Below, piece by piece: positions 59,948-64,000 of a DNA stretch of 64,000 nt. Position 1 is the stretch's first letter. Every line of letters begins with the position of its first letter. The DNA comes from Haliclystus octoradiatus (Eukaryota; Cnidaria; Staurozoa; Stauromedusae; Haliclystidae), in contig OU744453.1 of assembly GCA_916610825.1 (NCBI GenBank), positions 20,327,301 through 20,391,300 of the forward strand. Direction: 5' to 3'. The position numbers were made by a program, and so were the translations under genes. The notes under the pieces were generated by a model, which was not told where the DNA came from, ran no database searches, and saw nothing but the letters and a program-made list of their open reading frames with translations.

Positions 59948-62600
59948 CAAGATAATAACAAATGAAGTGATTTTCACTACTTATAATACAGGTGTGAGTT
60001 GTAAATGACGTGCGAAATTGTCTCTTCTTAAGCTGATGTCGCAGCAGAATTAAAACATTTTAATAAACAACTTTAAAAAATGGAGACAACAAATGACCAT
60101 GAAAACTATTACCGGAATGTTTATTTCTCACTAATTATACTAGGGGTCTAGTGCAATTTTTTGACCTACAGTAAATGATGTGAAATTTTCCATTCTGAGT
60201 ATCGCCTTGTTATTGTTGTCGCATGGATAAACTGGTGTAAATGGTCTTTAGAATTTATTCCAAATAAAACCATGACGATTGGCTTAGCAGTTTAATGTAA
60301 TAAATAACTTAAGAAAACAATACAAACAATAAATATATAATACTGTCTTGTCTAAGCCTCCAAACAAATGATGAATTGTCGGTTCAAAAGTTCTCATGGT
60401 CAAAACACAACAATAATTATCTTCGAAGTTTCACCTCAAATAGTGATGTTACAGAACGATTAAAACCTTTCATTAACCATTTCAAATGACGAGAAGAAGA
60501 AAACAATCATGTGTTCTACCAATGAAGAAATAATCACGATGTAAACTAATCCAGGATTATTAGAAAACATTTCATTTAATAATGCAATTGTAATCTCGCT
60601 AAGCTGCGAGTCGGAAGAAAATGGAAAAAAATTTATGTCAAATCCAGCTAAAAATTTGGAATAATCACAGCTTGCCCATTGTATTTTTAACAATAAAATG
60701 GTGTTTCTTGCGCAATCGTTTTTTGCTCGACCTTTGTTAGCACGCAAAGCAGTATGTTGAACGTTATTTCAAAAGAACAAAAGAGTTGAGTCAAAAATGA
60801 AATGAAATGAGAAAATCAGCGTTTCTACCATGACAGGATAGACTGAAGGTCACTTATGTAACCATGAGTTAATAAAAGAAACATCAGCAGTCATCTAACT
60901 TTGCCAATTTCATTTTAAATGATAAATCAAATTGCAAACATGATGAATATGACTGAAAATAAGCATTTACATTCACAACTGCTTTGAATTTATATTATAG
61001 ACACGTCGCAAAATTCTCTTCTCTACAGTCAGTAGCTTCAACAATATGCAGGCAAAAATTTGAATGGAAAAATCGCTCTGCTACGCGTGGAGTTCCAAAG
61101 AAAGCCTTGATAGAAAACTAATAATTAATCAGTTATCAAAAGGGGCAATCATTTGATTCTGCAATCATCACGTGATCCAGGACTTTCAAAGCATGATGTT
61201 TATAATGTGTACATGCTTGAGAGCATTTTGATTGCCACTGTTTAATGTGTTCACACTCTATGCAAATTGTCCTGAGATATCTGGCAACAAAATGGAATTG
61301 TTTAGCATGTTGAAAAGTCTGAAAGCAATTTCTCTTTCAAATTCAACAATTTTGCCTCCCGTTTTGAGACATTTTGAAGCTGAACCACCTTCGATGCTGG
61401 GATATCATTATCTCATTCAAACTTATCGTTACTGATCCAAAATTGTTTTGATTATGTTATTTTATGTTACCTTCTTAGGTTCTGACAAAAAACTGAGTCA
61501 AAAATGCTTCATGAATTGAATGGTCAAAATAGGCAAAAAGTTTGTGTCTCCTTACGAAATTGAACATTTTTGTTGTTGTTGTTGTTGTGCTGCTGTTTTG
61601 TGTTGTTGTTTTTGCAAAATGATTGATGAGTTGCTGGAGGGATTATGTTTTCATATTGTATGCCAGTCTATATGATGAAATACTGCAGCCATTCATTAAC
61701 ACTTATCATGCCAACAGATTTGCTCCCACCGACTCACCACAGGCCAGCCGCTTTTTCAAAACACGCAAAATAATATTGGACTCATAAAAATAGCAATTGC
61801 CGCTATGTTGTTTATCCTATCCCAATTGCTTTTTCAGAATATAATTTATGGATACTTTTTCTATATATTTAGTAAATATGAATACAAACATTTGCAAGTA
61901 TGTGGTAACCCTTTTCTAAAATAAAACAAATGTCGGAAACTCATTCGACGGCGAATTTTCAATTCATGAATTCACAATTTAAAATTCAATTTCAATTTAC
62001 AAGCCAAGCAAAGGGAATCCCACAACAACATGGATATTGTCGAATAAAGAAAGACATATACAAGAACGTCTGTAATATAAGTGGTACAATAGTTCTTTAG
62101 CAAATTAATGCAGTAATTGTTATTTAAATTTTAGGTTTACCTTGAAACAGCGTAGCCTATAATTGTCTTTCATTCTGTGTTTTTATTTTGCATGTTACAC
62201 GACCAATAACTCATTTACCACGCTTTTCAATAAATAAAAACATCTTGAGCTAAGTGTCGTTTTGTAAATCGTAGCCATTATTGAGATATTTATTGGATTG
62301 TTATCAAAAAGTTATAAATTCTGTATTTTATCACAGATCAAACTTTTTGAAGCTTGCGGTTTTTCCTGGTTTTCGGAGTCATGTTTTACCCTAGGACTTC
62401 ATGCACGCTCTTTCGACCAATCAGATCGCAGAAAACCTTCGTGATATTTTAGAATCAGATTTCATGCAGGTTGAGCAACAAGAACATCTTCAAAGAAGAG
62501 ACATAACATGAAAAAGTATAAGTTTTAATTTTATAAACAACAAGATTAAAAGTTGAAAATGTTTAGTTGTAAAATGAATAAAATTTTTATAAAAATTGAG
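59948..62600. other. Intergenic stretch, no recognised gene
   Basis: About 2.6 kb of AT-rich sequence with a (GTT)n tract near 61570-61590. Short open frames on both strands show no family similarity or splice structure. Confidence 0.5.
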
Positions 62601-62619
62601 AAATGATTAATAAATATAT

Positions 62620-64000
62620 AATTAATAATGTTGCAAAGTATGGTATTGGTGAAAGCAAGGATGACTGTGTGAAGCAATTCCACAATTCTTACACATAGTT
62701 CTTGTTTCAGAATGTTTGCCATTATGAGAGAAGACGCGACAAACGCGCTGAGGTCGGGCTTTCTTTGTTGTTGGTGGAATGTCAATCAGTTGGTGTTCAC
62801 GAAACGAACCTTGTAATCTCAAAGCAGGATCAGATAATGGTGGTCGGCATGGTATTGATGGACCAGCGTCATTTTTACATTATTGTCCTCGTTTTCTTCT
62901 GCTGTTCGTTTTCTTCTGGAATGTTTATTGTGTATTTCTTGATGTTCTTTCTTATAAATAACAGAGGCATTGAAAAGAGAAATCTGCAGTAAATATAAAA
63001 CAAATTTCACGGTCCATTTCAATGTTCCTCTAACGATTGGAAAAGATTTGATCATTTGGTCGGATTTATCGACCCCATTCATATACTTATTATATTCTAA
63101 TATAGTTACAGGTTAAAATACTGCATTATCGTCCCTATCTTTCTTGCCAGAATCCTTCATCTCAGCTGGATGAAAGTTGGTTATTGTTTTGACAAAGCGC
63201 TTTCAAGCCAGTATGTAACCAAAACATCATCAGTAAAGGCGTATAGTTGACCTCCGTGAGATAAATCTTTTGCAGCTTTTGCCATAGCATTTGGTTGACC
63301 ACGTTTTTCTCTGAGTGTTCCAGCAGTGTAAATACCATCCTCTGGTAGACGTTTGACAATAGATACAGAATTATAAAAGTTATCCATATAAACACAATGG
63401 TTTTTACCTTTTGCCGGCGATAATAAATTTAAAATGCGTTCTTGTAGACTTACTCCACCACCACAGTACATGTCATAACGCCATAAATAGCCTGTTTTGG
63501 TTCAGAAACAATGTATCCCTTGATACCATATTTGTCTGGCTTCATTGGATTGTAAACCTTGAATTTCAACCGTCCTCTCCAAGCAAGGGTCCCTTCGTCA
63601 AGAGCAAAATGTTGATACGGATAATAGTTGGATGTAAATAAATTGCCAAGCAAATCATAAACAGGTCTAATCTTGGCTAATCTGTCGTTCTTATCCAGTT
63701 TTTCATTGTCGGTAAAATGAAAAAAGCGTAGTATTGCTTGGAAACGATTGCGAGACATGTGCTCTCTAAAATATGCCGTATTGATCAAGCCTGCTGTCCA
63801 TACTCCAATAATCAGAAAGTCTACCCTTCTGAACAATTTCAGTTAGGATAAGTAAACCAATAAATGTCCAAATTTCGTCAACAGACACATCTTTCCATGC
63901 ACCAATACGGTTGGATAAATCAACGCCTTTTGCTAATTCCTTGGCAATGTACTGACGAGCATAACGATTGGTTTCCAAAATAAATATACCAATCAATTCA
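62620..64000 (-). pseudogene. Decayed piggyBac-family transposase (5' end beyond window)
   Basis: Minus-strand fragments in different frames follow the piggyBac order: DEIWTFIGLLILTEIVQKGR (63900s), FREHMSRNRFQAILRFFHF (63700s), ALDEGTLAWRGR (63590s), CVYMDNFYNS (63370s), MNGVDKSDQMIK (63050s) and a C-terminal cysteine-rich domain MCKNCGIASHSHPCFHQYH (62640-62700). The three catalytic aspartate contexts survive, but at least four frameshifts separate them, so no active protein can be made. The N-terminus continues past the window edge. Confidence 0.9.

Overview
The window is intron-rich, AT-rich animal nuclear DNA. Genes are split into many short exons with ordinary GT...AG junctions, and the introns carry diverse decayed transposons and satellites. 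No bacterial, organellar or CRISPR feature is seen. The anchor gene is a hedgling: one transmembrane protein joining a Hedgehog-type N-terminal signalling domain to a vWA domain and a long cadherin array. Hedglings were described from sponges and cnidarians and reported missing from the bilaterians then examined. The host is therefore probably a marine non-vertebrate animal, either a cnidarian or a bilaterian that kept the gene. I cannot decide the phylum from sequence alone.

Layout. 113-627 (+): last exon of an EFCAB9-like sperm calcium sensor. 905-3523 (-): complete four-exon LAMTOR5, tail-to-tail with EFCAB9. 4766-32666 (+): hedgling, divergent from LAMTOR5, about 38 exons. The order is signal peptide, Hedge, vWA, about 22 cadherin repeats, two Ig, EGF and SEA-like segments with an RRRR site, TM, and a short tail. 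A separate downstream exon encodes an SH2-like domain, so two cytoplasmic ends are predicted: 3398 residues without SH2 and 3504 with it. 33596-44587 (+): complete 21-exon PTP-PEST family phosphatase (679 aa), with an intact catalytic domain, the proline-rich Csk-SH3-type motif and the conserved C-terminal motif. Its introns hold a dead Penelope-like element, a deleted LINE and a 225-bp AAT microsatellite.

44.9-53.2 kb is gene-poor: an astacin protease exon fragment, one possible orphan terminal exon, one possible small secreted peptide, and otherwise nothing recognised. 53248-54344 (-): three in-phase exons of an unidentified gene. 54860-55645 (-): 5'-truncated LINE. 56711-57335 (-): possible two-exon small protein. 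57753-59066 (+): two-exon rolling stone family membrane protein. 59.8 kb: a tRNA-like sequence split by a hairpin element with an 8-bp target duplication. 62.6-64 kb (-): decayed piggyBac transposase running to the window edge.

The neighbours do not form an obvious pathway. Hedgling (adhesion and receptor-like, with an optional SH2 tail) and the PTP-PEST phosphatase are adjacent and on the same strand, and both belong to phosphotyrosine biology, but a functional link is only a suggestion. All exon models come from reading frame, splice consensus and family similarity by eye. The three multi-exon models add up to whole codons throughout.
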